Of a stretch of 64,000 nucleotides of DNA, positions 24,342-32,985 are shown one piece after another. Where the stretch lies: assembly GCA_002305275.1 (NCBI GenBank), contig DBQO01000020.1:1-64000 (forward strand). The letters run 5' to 3'. The translations under genes and the position numbers were made by a program. This DNA comes from Bacteroidales bacterium UBA1392. GTDB lineage: Bacteria; Bacteroidota; Bacteroidia; Bacteroidales; UBA932. Every line of letters starts with the position of its first letter. Within the stretch, counting starts at the first letter, position 1. Below the pieces are notes generated by a model. It saw only the letters and a list, made by a program, of their open reading frames with translations. It was not told the DNA's origin and did not search any database.

Positions 24342-27059
24342 ATGACAAAAAGAGTTTACCGCTTTGGCGGCAAGAGTGCTGAAGGAAATGGCACTATGAA
24401 AAACCTCCTCGGAGGAAAAGGAGCTAATCTTGCAGAGATGTGTACTCTCGGGATGCCGGTTCCCGCAGGTTTTACGATCACCACTGATACCTGTACCGAG
24501 TATTTCGCACTTGGTGGCAAGTATCCCGATGGACTTAAGGAAGAAGTTGCAGCGGCTTTAAAAGCCACTGAAGAGATAATGGGAATGAAGTTCGGTGATG
24601 GCAAGAACCCCCTCCTGTTATCCTGTCGCTCGGGCGCAAGGATGTCAATGCCCGGTATGATGGAAACAGTCCTCAATATCGGTCTTTGCTCTGCCACAAT
24701 TCCGGGACTTATCGAAAAGACAAAAAATCCCCGCTTCGTATATGATGCATACCGCCGTCTGATTATGATGTATTCAGACGTGGTGATGGAGAAGTCTGAA
24801 GGCATCGAGCCTGAGGATGGTAAAGGTATCCGCGTACAGCTTGACAATATGCTGCACGACCTCAAGGAGAAGAAGGGCTATAATAGTGACACCGACCTGA
24901 ACGAAGAAGATCTTAAAGACCTCTGCGACCGCTTCAAGGTGCGTGTAAAAGAGGTTCTCGGCAAAGAGTTTCCGGATGATGCACAAGCACAACTCTGGGG
25001 CAGTATCGGTGCGGTTTTCAAATCATGGAATGGTAAGAGAGCCATAGCTTATCGCCGTATCGAGGGTATTCCCGATGAATATGGTACCGCCGTCAACGTA
25101 CAGTCAATGGTGTTCGGCAATATGGGATCAAATTCCGCCACCGGCGTAGCATTCTCCCGTAACCCCGCTACCGGTGAGCACACTTTCTATGGTGAGTGGC
25201 TCGTAGATGCACAGGGAGAGGACGTAGTAGCAGGTATTCGCACCCCCAATCCCCTCAATGAATCGACTAAGAATGAGCACAACAAGCACTTGGCCTCTCT
25301 TGAGAAGGCTATGCCTGAAGTATACAAGGAGCTCGACCATATCCAGGATCACCTTGAGCATCACTTCTCTGATATGCAGGATATCGAGTTTACCATCCAG
25401 GATGGAAAACTCTGGATGCTCCAGTGCCGTGTTGGTAAGAGAACCGGTTTTGCAGCGCTAAATATGGCGATGGATATGATAAAAGAGGGAATGATAGATG
25501 AAAAGACCGCAGTTATGAGAGTTGCCCCCAAGCAGCTTGACGAGATACTTCACCCGATCCTTGACCCTGAGGCAGAAAAGAAGGCTACTGTGATTGCAAA
25601 GGGTCTTCCTGCAGGTCCCGGAGGAGCTGTGGGGAAAATTGTCTTCACTTCAGAAGCTGCAATTGAAGCAGCCGCAAAAGGGGAAAGGGTAATCCTTGTG
25701 CGTGAGGAGACCAACCCTGAAGACGTAGAAGGTATGCGCGCAGCTGTAGGATTGCTAACTTCGCGTGGCGGTATGACCTCTCACGCTGCTTTGGTAGCCC
25801 GTGGGTGGGGCAAGTGCTGTATTGTAGGCTGTGATGCCATCAAGTTTACAACCTCCGGTAATAAGAGGGTTATGACTATAGGTAACAAGACTTATAAAGA
25901 GGGTGATATGTTCTCTCTCAACGGCACAAAAGGTCACGTATACGATGTAGCACTCAGCACAGTGGATGCTTCCGAGAATCCTCGATTCGTAGAGTTTATG
26001 ACTATGGTGGATAAATTCCGTACGCTTGGAGTTCGTACCAATGCCGACACCCCTGAAGATGCTCTCAAGGCAATTGAATTTGGTGCCGAAGGTATTGGTC
26101 TCTTCCGTATTGAACATATGTTTTATGGTAAAGACTCTGAGGCTCCACTTTCAAAACTCCGCAAGATGATTCACGCCTCTTCTCTTAAAGAGAGAATTGA
26201 TGCTCTGAAGGAGCTTGAGCCTTTTGTTGTTGATGCAACAAGGGAGACGATGCGTGTTATGAACGGCAGGCCCGTGACATTCCGCCTCCTCGATCCTCCC
26301 TTGCATGAGTTCGTGCCCCAAACCCTTGAAAAACAGAAAGAATTGGCGAATGAACTTGGCATCACCCTTGACGAGATTAAGGAGAGGGGAGAACTCCTCC
26401 ATGAGGTCAACCCTATGATGGGTCACCGCGGAGTTCGTCTTGGTATCACCTATCCCGAGGTAAGCCACATGCAGTTTAAGGCTATTTTCACTGCAACGGC
26501 ACAGCTCTTGAAGGAGGGTCTAACCCCGCAACCTGAAATCATGATTCCTGTAACCATCTCCCCCAAGGAGCTCGATTTCCAGAAGGCCATTTGCGACAAA
26601 GCTTTGGCAGAGGTCGAGGCAGCTGAGGGTGTTAAGATCAAATATCTCTATGGTACTATGATCGAAATCCCCCGCGCAGTAATCCTTGCACCTGAGATGG
26701 CCAAGTCTGCTCAGTTCTTCTCATTTGGTACAAATGACCTTACCCAGATGACCTATGGTTTCTCAAGGGATGACATCGGTGCCTTTATGAATGACTATAT
26801 GGAGCATGGAATACTCTCCTTTGACCCCTTCCAGACTCTTGATTTGAGTTCTGTCGGAAAACTTGTAAAGTTAGGTCTTGATGGAGGACGCTCCACCAGT
26901 CCGAAACTTAAGGTTGGTATTTGCGGAGAGCATGGTGGCGACCCTGATTCGGTACGTTTCTGCCACCAGGTAGGGATGGACTATGTATCATGTTCACCTT
27001 TCCGTCTACCCATTGCAAGACTCGCAGCTGCTCAGGCAGCCATTGCTGACAAGAAGTAA
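24342..27059 (+). CDS. ppdK: Pyruvate, phosphate dikinase
   Basis: A 905-residue enzyme with the complete PPDK layout: an N-terminal ATP-grasp domain (RFGGKSAEGNGTMKNLLGGKGANLAEM, then LLSCRSGARMSMPGMM), the swivelling phosphohistidine domain (GGMTSHAALVARGWGK, His481), and a C-terminal PEP-binding TIM barrel with GLFRIEHMF, MMGHRGVRLG and CGEHGGDP. It interconverts pyruvate + ATP + Pi with PEP + AMP + PPi. In anaerobes it often runs in the ATP-forming direction using PPi. A PPi-type phosphofructokinase is encoded at the window's end. It has its own promoter and a strong terminator, so it is a single-gene unit. Confidence 0.96.
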   Translation: MTKRVYRFGGKSAEGNGTMKNLLGGKGANLAEMCTLGMPVPAGFTITTDTCTEYFALGGKYPDGLKEEVAAALKATEEIMGMKFGDGKNPLLLSCRSGARMSMPGMMETVLNIGLCSATIPGLIEKTKNPRFVYDAYRRLIMMYSDVVMEKSEGIEPEDGKGIRVQLDNMLHDLKEKKGYNSDTDLNEEDLKDLCDRFKVRVKEVLGKEFPDDAQAQLWGSIGAVFKSWNGKRAIAYRRIEGIPDEYGTAVNVQSMVFGNMGSNSATGVAFSRNPATGEHTFYGEWLVDAQGEDVVAGIRTPNPLNESTKNEHNKHLASLEKAMPEVYKELDHIQDHLEHHFSDMQDIEFTIQDGKLWMLQCRVGKRTGFAALNMAMDMIKEGMIDEKTAVMRVAPKQLDEILHPILDPEAEKKATVIAKGLPAGPGGAVGKIVFTSEAAIEAAAKGERVILVREETNPEDVEGMRAAVGLLTSRGGMTSHAALVARGWGKCCIVGCDAIKFTTSGNKRVMTIGNKTYKEGDMFSLNGTKGHVYDVALSTVDASENPRFVEFMTMVDKFRTLGVRTNADTPEDALKAIEFGAEGIGLFRIEHMFYGKDSEAPLSKLRKMIHASSLKERIDALKELEPFVVDATRETMRVMNGRPVTFRLLDPPLHEFVPQTLEKQKELANELGITLDEIKERGELLHEVNPMMGHRGVRLGITYPEVSHMQFKAIFTATAQLLKEGLTPQPEIMIPVTISPKELDFQKAICDKALAEVEAAEGVKIKYLYGTMIEIPRAVILAPEMAKSAQFFSFGTNDLTQMTYGFSRDDIGAFMNDYMEHGILSFDPFQTLDLSSVGKLVKLGLDGGRSTSPKLKVGICGEHGGDPDSVRFCHQVGMDYVSCSPFRLPIARLAAAQAAIADKK

Positions 27060-27073
27060 TTTGTTTCTAAAAG

Positions 27074-27110
27074 CTCCCGAACGCCTTAGTTGTGTTCGGG
27101 AGTCTTTTTT
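27074..27110 (+). terminator. Intrinsic terminator after ppdK
   Basis: A perfect 9-bp stem (CTCCCGAAC at 27074-27082 with GTTCGGGAG at 27094-27102) is followed by an eight-base stretch TCTTTTTT. It lies 15 bases after the ppdK stop. Confidence 0.92.
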
Positions 27111-27127
27111 GTTTTATTGGTGCAAAT

Positions 27128-27622
27128 ATGAGACAACCTGTACTGAAACCCTTCAATGATGCCCGTTCGATTGGTGTAATACTAAATCTCAGAAACTCCA
27201 ATTGTCCCGATACAGTCGCTTTTCTAGATCAGGAAGCGGCCCGACACGGCATCAAACTCCATTATCTTTTGGTAAACCTTCATAAGCATCCCATACCGCA
27301 ATGGTGTCTTGATTCCAGAATGACCGTAATCAATTACAAACGTGACTTCACTCATACGGGCAAACTCAAGTCCGATACTGCGGATGCATTCATCAACACG
27401 GAATTTGATTTCTTGTTCTCTGTTTCAACCCATTTCCATCCTGTAGTAAAAAGAATTGCAACTCTATCCAAGGCGGCTTTTAAAGTGGGCAAATATTTCT
27501 CGAGGGACAATCCCTATGATCTTACATACAGACCATCATACTCGGAAAGGGATCTGGAACTTTCAAAAGAGTATGTGGCCAACATACACCTTATCACACT
27601 ATCTGACAATTCTGACAACTGA
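27128..27622 (+). CDS. Small conserved protein, DUF6913-like
   Basis: A 164-residue soluble protein with LKPFNDARSIGVILNLRNSNCPDTVAFLDQEA, FINTEFDFLFSVSTHFHPVVKRIATLSKAAFKVGKYF and an acidic end. I believe it is the Bacteroidota-specific DUF6913 family; no biochemical role is known to me. The ATG at 27128 is used because the longer frame begins inside the ppdK terminator. It lies 3 bases before the DUF368 gene. Confidence 0.65.
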   Translation: MRQPVLKPFNDARSIGVILNLRNSNCPDTVAFLDQEAARHGIKLHYLLVNLHKHPIPQWCLDSRMTVINYKRDFTHTGKLKSDTADAFINTEFDFLFSVSTHFHPVVKRIATLSKAAFKVGKYFSRDNPYDLTYRPSYSERDLELSKEYVANIHLITLSDNSDN

Positions 27623-27625
27623 TAT

Positions 27626-28525
27626 ATGTCAAAATTAAGACACTACCTTCTCGTTACCGTCAAAGGCCTCTGTATGGGAGCTGCTGATGTAATTCCGGGA
27701 GTTTCAGGCGGTACAATCGCTTTTATTACCGGTATTTATGGCGAACTAGTCGAATCTATAAAGTCCATCGACCTCGGAGCAATCAAACTCCTTTTCACAG
27801 GGAAGTTCCGTGAATTTTGGCTCAAAATCAACGGCAATTTTCTCCTTGCACTTGTACTGGGCATTCTGATAAGCATCTTTTCTTTAGCAAAGGTGATGCA
27901 ATATCTGCTGGTACACCATCCCATACCTTTGTGGTCCTTCTTTTTCGGGCTTATCCTGGCTTCTCCCATCTATATAATAAAAGAGGTCGAGAGCAAGAAA
28001 CTCATTCATCTGATTCCGACTATTGTCGGAATTGCAGTAGGAGTATTTATCTGCCTCATATCACCCACCGAGACCACAGAAGCACTGTGGTTTGTATTCC
28101 TTTGCGGGGCCATCGGAATTTGCGCCATGATTCTTCCGGGGATCTCCGGCAGTTTTGTTCTGCTCCTTCTTGGAAAGTATGCCTTTATAATTGGTGCAGT
28201 GAGCGACCTGAATATTCCCGTTCTTCTGGTTTTTGCAGCCGGTGCAGTTATCGGTATAATACTTTTCTCTAATTTCCTCTCCTGGTTGCTTAAGAAGGCC
28301 TACAACGGTACCTTGTTTTTCCTTTCAGGCCTGATGATAGGTTCTCTTGTTAAAGTCTGGCCCTGGAAAAAGCTCCTCGAGAGTGGAGTGGATCGTCCGG
28401 TACTCCCGGGAGAATATAGTGGGGATCCTCAATTGATTCAGGCTCTGATATGGTTTGCGGTGGGAGTGCTCCTCCTGTTCGGAATAGAATATCTCGCTAA
28501 AAGATTAAAATCTGCAAAACAATAA
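27626..28525 (+). CDS. DUF368 membrane protein (PopT-type undecaprenyl-phosphate translocase)
   Basis: A 299-residue membrane protein with about eight or nine hydrophobic segments. The N-terminal GLCMGAADVIPGVSGGTIAFITGIY motif and the matching internal ICAMILPGISGSFVLLLLGKY are the inverted-repeat signatures of DUF368. Proteins of this family (PopT) have been reported to flip undecaprenyl phosphate back across the cytoplasmic membrane so that it can be reused in cell-wall and O-antigen synthesis. The gene follows the small DUF6913-like gene by 3 bases. Confidence 0.87.
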   Translation: MSKLRHYLLVTVKGLCMGAADVIPGVSGGTIAFITGIYGELVESIKSIDLGAIKLLFTGKFREFWLKINGNFLLALVLGILISIFSLAKVMQYLLVHHPIPLWSFFFGLILASPIYIIKEVESKKLIHLIPTIVGIAVGVFICLISPTETTEALWFVFLCGAIGICAMILPGISGSFVLLLLGKYAFIIGAVSDLNIPVLLVFAAGAVIGIILFSNFLSWLLKKAYNGTLFFLSGLMIGSLVKVWPWKKLLESGVDRPVLPGEYSGDPQLIQALIWFAVGVLLLFGIEYLAKRLKSAKQ

Positions 28526-28549
28526 TATTGATGGAAAAGTGCCTAAAAA

Positions 28550-28580
28550 TTTGTACGTTGTGAAAAAATATGTACTTTTG
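28550..28580 (+). promoter_or_regulatory. rplS promoter (TTTG-N19-TActTTTG)
   Basis: A textbook Bacteroidota promoter: TTTG at 28550-28553, 19-base spacer, TActTTTG at 28573-28580. It leaves a leader of about 80 bases before rplS. Confidence 0.8.
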
Positions 28581-28664
28581 CAGTCCCAAAACGAAAAGCA
28601 ACCTCTTGACATTAGTCTCGGAGGCTTCCGAAGCAGCAATGTTGCGCTAAAACTTTAATTTAAA
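28581..28664 (+). promoter_or_regulatory. rplS mRNA leader with nested stem-loops
   Basis: The leader contains a perfect 5-bp hairpin, TCGGA (28618-28622) with TCCGA (28627-28631) and a four-base loop. An outer helix of GACATT (28608-28613) with AATGTT (28638-28643) encloses it. GCAAC (28598-28602) can instead pair with GTTGC (28641-28645), so two conformations are possible. Ribosomal-protein leaders often bind their own product; autoregulation by L19 is an inference. Confidence 0.35.
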
Positions 28665-29039
28665 ATGGATTTAATTAAGATCGCACAGGAAGCCTGTGCA
28701 CAGGAATTAAAACAGCTTCCTGATTTCAAGGCAGGAGACACAGTTACAGTTACTTATAAGATTAAGGAAGAAAACAAAGAGCGTTTCCAGAAGTTTCGTG
28801 GTATTGTAATCCAGAAACGCGGAGAGGGCGCTACAAAGACTTTTACAGTACGTAAGATCTCCAATGGAGTAGGTGTAGAGAGGATTTTCCCTCTATCATC
28901 ACCCCTGATTGAGGATATCGAGGTCAACAAAGTTGGTGCAGTACGTAGAGCACGCATATTCTACCTACGACAGCTCACCGGCAAGAAGGCACGCATCAAA
29001 GAGAAGAGAGTTGCCCGTCAGACCCCCAAAGCTGAATAA
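28665..29039 (+). CDS. rplS: 50S ribosomal protein L19
   Basis: A 124-residue L19 with [65 protein letters not shown] and [23 protein letters not shown]19 sits at the 30S-50S interface. Some of the C-terminal basic tail is longer than in E. coli, as usual for Bacteroidota. It has its own strong promoter and is followed 14 bases later by a tRNA-Arg gene, likely on the same transcript. Confidence 0.97.
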   Translation: MDLIKIAQEACAQELKQLPDFKAGDTVTVTYKIKEENKERFQKFRGIVIQKRGEGATKTFTVRKISNGVGVERIFPLSSPLIEDIEVNKVGAVRRARIFYLRQLTGKKARIKEKRVARQTPKAE

Positions 29040-29053
29040 CAGTTTTTTCATAA

Positions 29054-29127
29054 GGCCCCATAGCTCAACTGAATAGAGTATTTGACTACGGATCAAAAGG
29101 TTACAGGTTTGAATCCTGTTGGGGTCA
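29054..29127 (+). tRNA. tRNA-Arg (anticodon ACG)
   Basis: A cloverleaf can be drawn: acceptor GGCCCCA (29054-29060) with TGGGGTC (29120-29126) and discriminator A, anticodon stem TTTGA/TCAAA around loop CTACGGA (anticodon ACG at 29088-29090), T arm ACAGG/CCTGT with loop TTTGAAT. The D stem GCTC/GAGT closes with a G-U pair and the D loop has a single G followed by A where GG is usual. CCA is not encoded. The 3' acceptor bases 29124-29127 are also part of a long downstream hairpin. Confidence 0.92.
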
Positions 29128-29167
29128 CAAGAGAGGGAGCGACAAATTTCGCTCCCTCTCTTGTGAC
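29124..29167 (+). repeat. 19-bp perfect inverted repeat overlapping the tRNA-Arg 3' end
   Basis: Bases 29124-29142 are fully complementary to 29149-29167, leaving a six-base loop. The left arm begins with the last three paired bases and the discriminator of tRNA-Arg. No T run follows on either strand, so it is not a standard intrinsic terminator, although it lies between the rplS-tRNA unit and the end of purL. Confidence 0.85.
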
Positions 29168-29170
29168 AAT

Positions 29171-29203
29171 TCGCGCCAATTTGCGCCAATTCACTCCAAA
29201 TTC
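29171..29203. repeat. Short period-10 repeat beside the purL end
   Basis: TCGCGCCAAT, TTGCGCCAAT and TCACTCCAAA run in tandem from 29171 to 29200, three imperfect 10-base units between the tRNA-side hairpin and the purL stop codon. Confidence 0.5.
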
Positions 29204-29224
29204 GGCTAACGGCCAACGGCCAAA
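29204..29224 (-). repeat. Second heptamer family (GTTGGCC) covering the purL stop
   Basis: Read on the minus strand, 29224-29204 is TTTGGCC, GTTGGCC, GTTAGCC: three 7-base units. The third contains the purL stop TAG, and the first two encode Leu-Ala-Val-Gly-Arg at its end. The same GGCTAACGGC string occurs at 9434-9443 in the zapA-rny spacer. Confidence 0.55.
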
Positions 29225-32200
29225 CACCAATTTCTTGCATTCACAAACATTTCTATCCACGGAGTTACCACATCGTTACGATGTCCGTACGGGTAATAGG
29301 CCCAGTTCCACGGGCGAACGCAGCGCTCCGGATGGGGCATCATGGCAAGGTGTCGTCCATCTTCGCTGCATACTCCTGCAACAGCTTCAGGTGAGCCGTT
29401 AGGATTGCCGGGATATGCATCGTAGCTATACTTGAGAGCTATGTTATACTCAGATATAGGCTTAGGAAACTCAAATTTACCCTCACCGTGAGCTATCCAG
29501 ACTCCCAGTTTACAACCCTGAAGGGACTTTAGCATAATTGCAGGTGATTCGGGGATGGTAACTCCTATAAATCCGCTCTCAAATTTGCCTGAGGCATTGT
29601 GACGTAGCTTAGGTGCGGAAGCCCTATCTGAAAGGCTAATATAACCAAGCTCTCCCATCAATTGACACCCATTACAAACGCCAAGGCTTAGTGTATCTTT
29701 ACGAGCAAAGAAACGCTCGATGGTCTCCTTTGCCCTTTTGTTATACATCAACGTACCTGCCCAGCCTTTAGCCGATCCGAGTGTGTCGGCGTTGGAAAAT
29801 CCTCCTACAAAGACCACCATCTGAGCCTCTTCCAAAGTCTCTCGTCCGCTGGTTAAGTCGGTAGTGTGAACATCTTTTACTTCGAAGCCGGCCAGGTAGA
29901 GAGCCCATGCCATCTCCCTTTCTCCATTGGATCCTTTTTCTCTGATAATTGCTGCAACGGGACGCTTTGAGGGCTGTTCAGGCCTCTTTCCTGAGAATCC
30001 ATTGGGAAATCGATAGGTGAGGGGCTGGAGTTTGTATTGAGCGTATCTCTTGGCAGCTTTCTCTTCTCCTGACTGTAGTTTATCGAATAGATATGAAGTT
30101 TTGTACCAAGTATCGCGCATCTTGTCGATATCGATGTCCAGACTATATGATGAGAGTTTGAGAGTCAGCTTCCTTTCCTGTTGCCATTCTCCGATCTCGT
30201 AGAAATTGATGCCCTGGCGGGTCAGCAGGGAGGCAGCTTCTCCTCCTGAGGTCTGTATGATGACTCCCGGAGCCTCGCAGAAAAGGGCATCAGGTGAGGT
30301 GAAACTCAAGTCAATATAGAGTCCTCCGGTTGTATTGGGGAAACAGGTTTCCAACAGGGTAGTAACCAGGCCTCCGGCTGAAATGTCATGTCCGGAGAGG
30401 ATATGGCCGTTGCTTATCAGCTCCTGGATGGTATTGAAACATTTTGCAAAGTATGCGGCATCATCTACGTCAGGAGTATCATTACCCAGGTAACACTTTG
30501 TTTGTGCATAAATTGAGCCTCCGAGTGGATATACGTCGGTATGTGTAAAGGGTATCCAGAGGATGTCACTGCTCTTTGATATCAGGTTGGGGTGGACTGT
30601 CTTACGGATATCTTTTGCAGGGCCCACAGTGGAGACGATCAGAGTTCCGGGGGAGAGTACCTTTGTACCATCGGGATACTTTTGTGTCATTGACAAGGAG
30701 TCTTTTCCTGTGGGAATGTTGATGCCGAGTGCTATTGCAAAGTCAGATGCTGCGCGTACGGCGTTGTATAGGCGTACATCCTCGCCTTCGTTTTTGCAGG
30801 GCCACATCCAGTTGGCGCTCAAAGAGACACTTTTGATACCACCCTCTATCGGAGTCCAAACCATATTGGTGAGAGCCTCGGCTATTGCCATTCTGGAACC
30901 GGCTTCAGAGTCTATCAAGGCTACGGCGGGAGCATGACCGATAGAGGTGGCAATGCCCTCGTTGTCGTCATAACCTATCGCTGTAACTCCGAGATTATTT
31001 AGCGGAAGTTGGATTTCACCCGTACTCTGTTGGCAGGCAATCAGTCCGGTAACGGAGCGGTCAACCTTGTTAATAAGCCAATCCTTGCAGGCCACTGACT
31101 CTATTTGCAGTACTTTTTCTATAGAGGATAGGAGTTCATCTGCAGAAAAATTGCTTGGAGAGGGTACACCTTTGTAATCGTAGTTGACGGTGTTGTCCGT
31201 CATGACTGTTCCGGGTGTAGTTCCAAGCATATCTTCTATAGTGAGGTCTATAGGTACCTCGCCTGTCTGAAAGTTTTTTAAAGTGAAGTTGTGTTGCCCC
31301 GTAGTTTTGCCTATTCTATATAGAGGCGCACGTTCTCTTTCGGCTATTCTGCTAAGTTCATCCACATCCTTACTCTTCATTACCAGTCCCATACGCTCCT
31401 GAGATTCGTTACCGATAATCTCTTTAGCGGAAAGCGTAGGATCGCCAACGGGGAGGCAGCTGATGTCAATGGTGCCGCCACTATGTTCTACAAGCTCCGA
31501 GAGGCAGTTTAGATGTCCGCCGGCTCCATGGTCATGCACTGATATTATGGTGTTGTGCTCTTTCTCTGCGATAGCCCTAATGGTATTGTAGACGCACTTC
31601 TGCATCTCCGGGTTGGAGCGTTGTATTGCATTAAGCTCTATAGCATTGGCAAATTCTCCGGTGGCTACCGACGACACGGCTCCTCCACCCATTCCTATGC
31701 GATAATTGTCGCCTCCGAGCAGAATAATCTCATCATCTGCCTCGGGAGAACCCTTTAAGGAGTCTTTCTTTTTGGCGTAGCCCACACCTCCCGCGAGCAT
31801 GATCACCTTGTCAAAGCCATAATCAATTCCCTCTTCCGAGTGTTCGAAGGTGTAGAGCGAGCCGCATATAAGGGGTTGTCCAAACTTATTGCCAAAGTCT
31901 GATGCACCGTTGGATGCCTTGAGGAGTATCTCCAATGGAGTTTGGTAGAGCCATTTTCTGGGAGGTCTGCACTCCCATACTCTCTCTTTTTCACCTTCAA
32001 AGCGGGGATACGAGGTCATATAAACCGCAGTTCCCGCTATTGGGAAGGCTCCTTTGCCACCTGCAATGCGGTCTCTGATCTCTCCTCCGGTACCTGTAGC
32101 TGCTCCGTTGAAGGGCTCCACCGTAGTGGGAAAATTGTGTGTTTCCGCTTTCAGCGAAATGACGGTCTCATGTTTGCTTTTTACAAAAAAATCGGGTTTG

Positions 32201-32883
32201 TCGCCTGATGCAGGGTGGAAAAGGTGGACCAGCGGACCCTCGACAAATGCACAATTGTCCTTGTACGCAGAGACGATCCTATCCGGATTGAGTTTTGATG
32301 TCTTCTTAATCATACTGAAAAGGGATGAAGGCATCTCCTTTCCGTCTATAATGAATGTACCGTTGAAAATCTTGTGGCGACAATGTTCGGAATTGACCTG
32401 TGAAAAGCCGAACACTTCAGAATCTGTGAGAGGTCTGCCAATACGGTCGCTCAGAGCGTGCAAATAGGCAATTTCTTCTTCTGAAAGAGCGAGACCTTCC
32501 TCTATGTTGTATTTATCTAAATCGGTGATCTGTTTTACCGGTTCAAATATATTATCGGTTGTAAAAATCTCCTGGTCAAGTCCGTTGTAGAGGCGCTGGA
32601 GCATCTTGTCAATCTCAGCATCCGGTCCGGATACCGGAAAATACTCTTCCATCCTCACAATACCTTCGATATTCATATTATGTGCAATCTCCGTTGCAGT
32701 GGTACTCCAGGGAGTCACCATCTCTCTCCTGGGGCCGGCGAAAAAACCCTCAATATTTTCCGTACCGAGGTGTTCAGCTCCGGAGAAGAGCCAAGTCAGA
32801 GCCTGAATATTGTCATTGCTTAGTTTTATATCGCTCTTAACGGCTACGATAGTGCCTGTACTACATTTGAAGAATGAAATCAT
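29206..32883 (-). CDS. purL: Phosphoribosylformylglycinamidine synthase (single-chain)
   Basis: A 1225-residue FGAM synthase of the large, single-chain type. It carries an N-terminal PurS-like part, a linker, two AIR-synthase-like halves (QVNSEHCRHKIFNG, KAETHNFPTTVEPFNGAATGTGGEIRD, HDHGAGGHLNCLSEL, SGHDISAGGLVTTLLE) and a C-terminal class-I glutaminase domain (about 970-1225) with LGVCNGCQLMGELG carrying the nucleophile Cys and a late HGEGKF and HPERC. It converts FGAR to FGAM in purine synthesis using glutamine. The ATG at 32883 is used because the upstream one at 32913 lies within the -7 box. The last codons lie in a heptamer repeat. Confidence 0.95.
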   Translation of the reverse strand: MISFFKCSTGTIVAVKSDIKLSNDNIQALTWLFSGAEHLGTENIEGFFAGPRREMVTPWSTTATEIAHNMNIEGIVRMEEYFPVSGPDAEIDKMLQRLYNGLDQEIFTTDNIFEPVKQITDLDKYNIEEGLALSEEEIAYLHALSDRIGRPLTDSEVFGFSQVNSEHCRHKIFNGTFIIDGKEMPSSLFSMIKKTSKLNPDRIVSAYKDNCAFVEGPLVHLFHPASGDKPDFFVKSKHETVISLKAETHNFPTTVEPFNGAATGTGGEIRDRIAGGKGAFPIAGTAVYMTSYPRFEGEKERVWECRPPRKWLYQTPLEILLKASNGASDFGNKFGQPLICGSLYTFEHSEEGIDYGFDKVIMLAGGVGYAKKKDSLKGSPEADDEIILLGGDNYRIGMGGGAVSSVATGEFANAIELNAIQRSNPEMQKCVYNTIRAIAEKEHNTIISVHDHGAGGHLNCLSELVEHSGGTIDISCLPVGDPTLSAKEIIGNESQERMGLVMKSKDVDELSRIAERERAPLYRIGKTTGQHNFTLKNFQTGEVPIDLTIEDMLGTTPGTVMTDNTVNYDYKGVPSPSNFSADELLSSIEKVLQIESVACKDWLINKVDRSVTGLIACQQSTGEIQLPLNNLGVTAIGYDDNEGIATSIGHAPAVALIDSEAGSRMAIAEALTNMVWTPIEGGIKSVSLSANWMWPCKNEGEDVRLYNAVRAASDFAIALGINIPTGKDSLSMTQKYPDGTKVLSPGTLIVSTVGPAKDIRKTVHPNLISKSSDILWIPFTHTDVYPLGGSIYAQTKCYLGNDTPDVDDAAYFAKCFNTIQELISNGHILSGHDISAGGLVTTLLETCFPNTTGGLYIDLSFTSPDALFCEAPGVIIQTSGGEAASLLTRQGINFYEIGEWQQERKLTLKLSSYSLDIDIDKMRDTWYKTSYLFDKLQSGEEKAAKRYAQYKLQPLTYRFPNGFSGKRPEQPSKRPVAAIIREKGSNGEREMAWALYLAGFEVKDVHTTDLTSGRETLEEAQMVVFVGGFSNADTLGSAKGWAGTLMYNKRAKETIERFFARKDTLSLGVCNGCQLMGELGYISLSDRASAPKLRHNASGKFESGFIGVTIPESPAIMLKSLQGCKLGVWIAHGEGKFEFPKPISEYNIALKYSYDAYPGNPNGSPEAVAGVCSEDGRHLAMMPHPERCVRPWNWAYYPYGHRNDVVTPWIEMFVNARNWCLAVGR

Positions 32884-32910
32884 ATCACAAGAGATTTTGG
32901 AAATATCATA

Positions 32911-32918
32911 CAAAAGTA
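32911..32918 (-). promoter_or_regulatory. -7 box (TActTTTG) for purL
   Basis: Exact minus-strand TAnnTTTG 27 bases before the ATG at 32883. It overlaps the alternative start at 32913 and so rules that start out. Confidence 0.55.
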
Positions 32919-32985
32919 GTGCTTTTTGAGAGATATATCAGTTTTATTCCCCAAATTTGTGACAAGGATATAAACAAGTTATCAA

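Noticed and set aside
29124..29167. Intrinsic terminator after tRNA-Arg
   Set aside because: The stem is perfect but no T run follows on either strand, so it is listed as an inverted repeat.
28965..29240. A 91-residue minus-strand ORF over the tRNA
   Set aside because: It is the reverse reading of tRNA-Arg and the adjoining hairpin, a common false gene.
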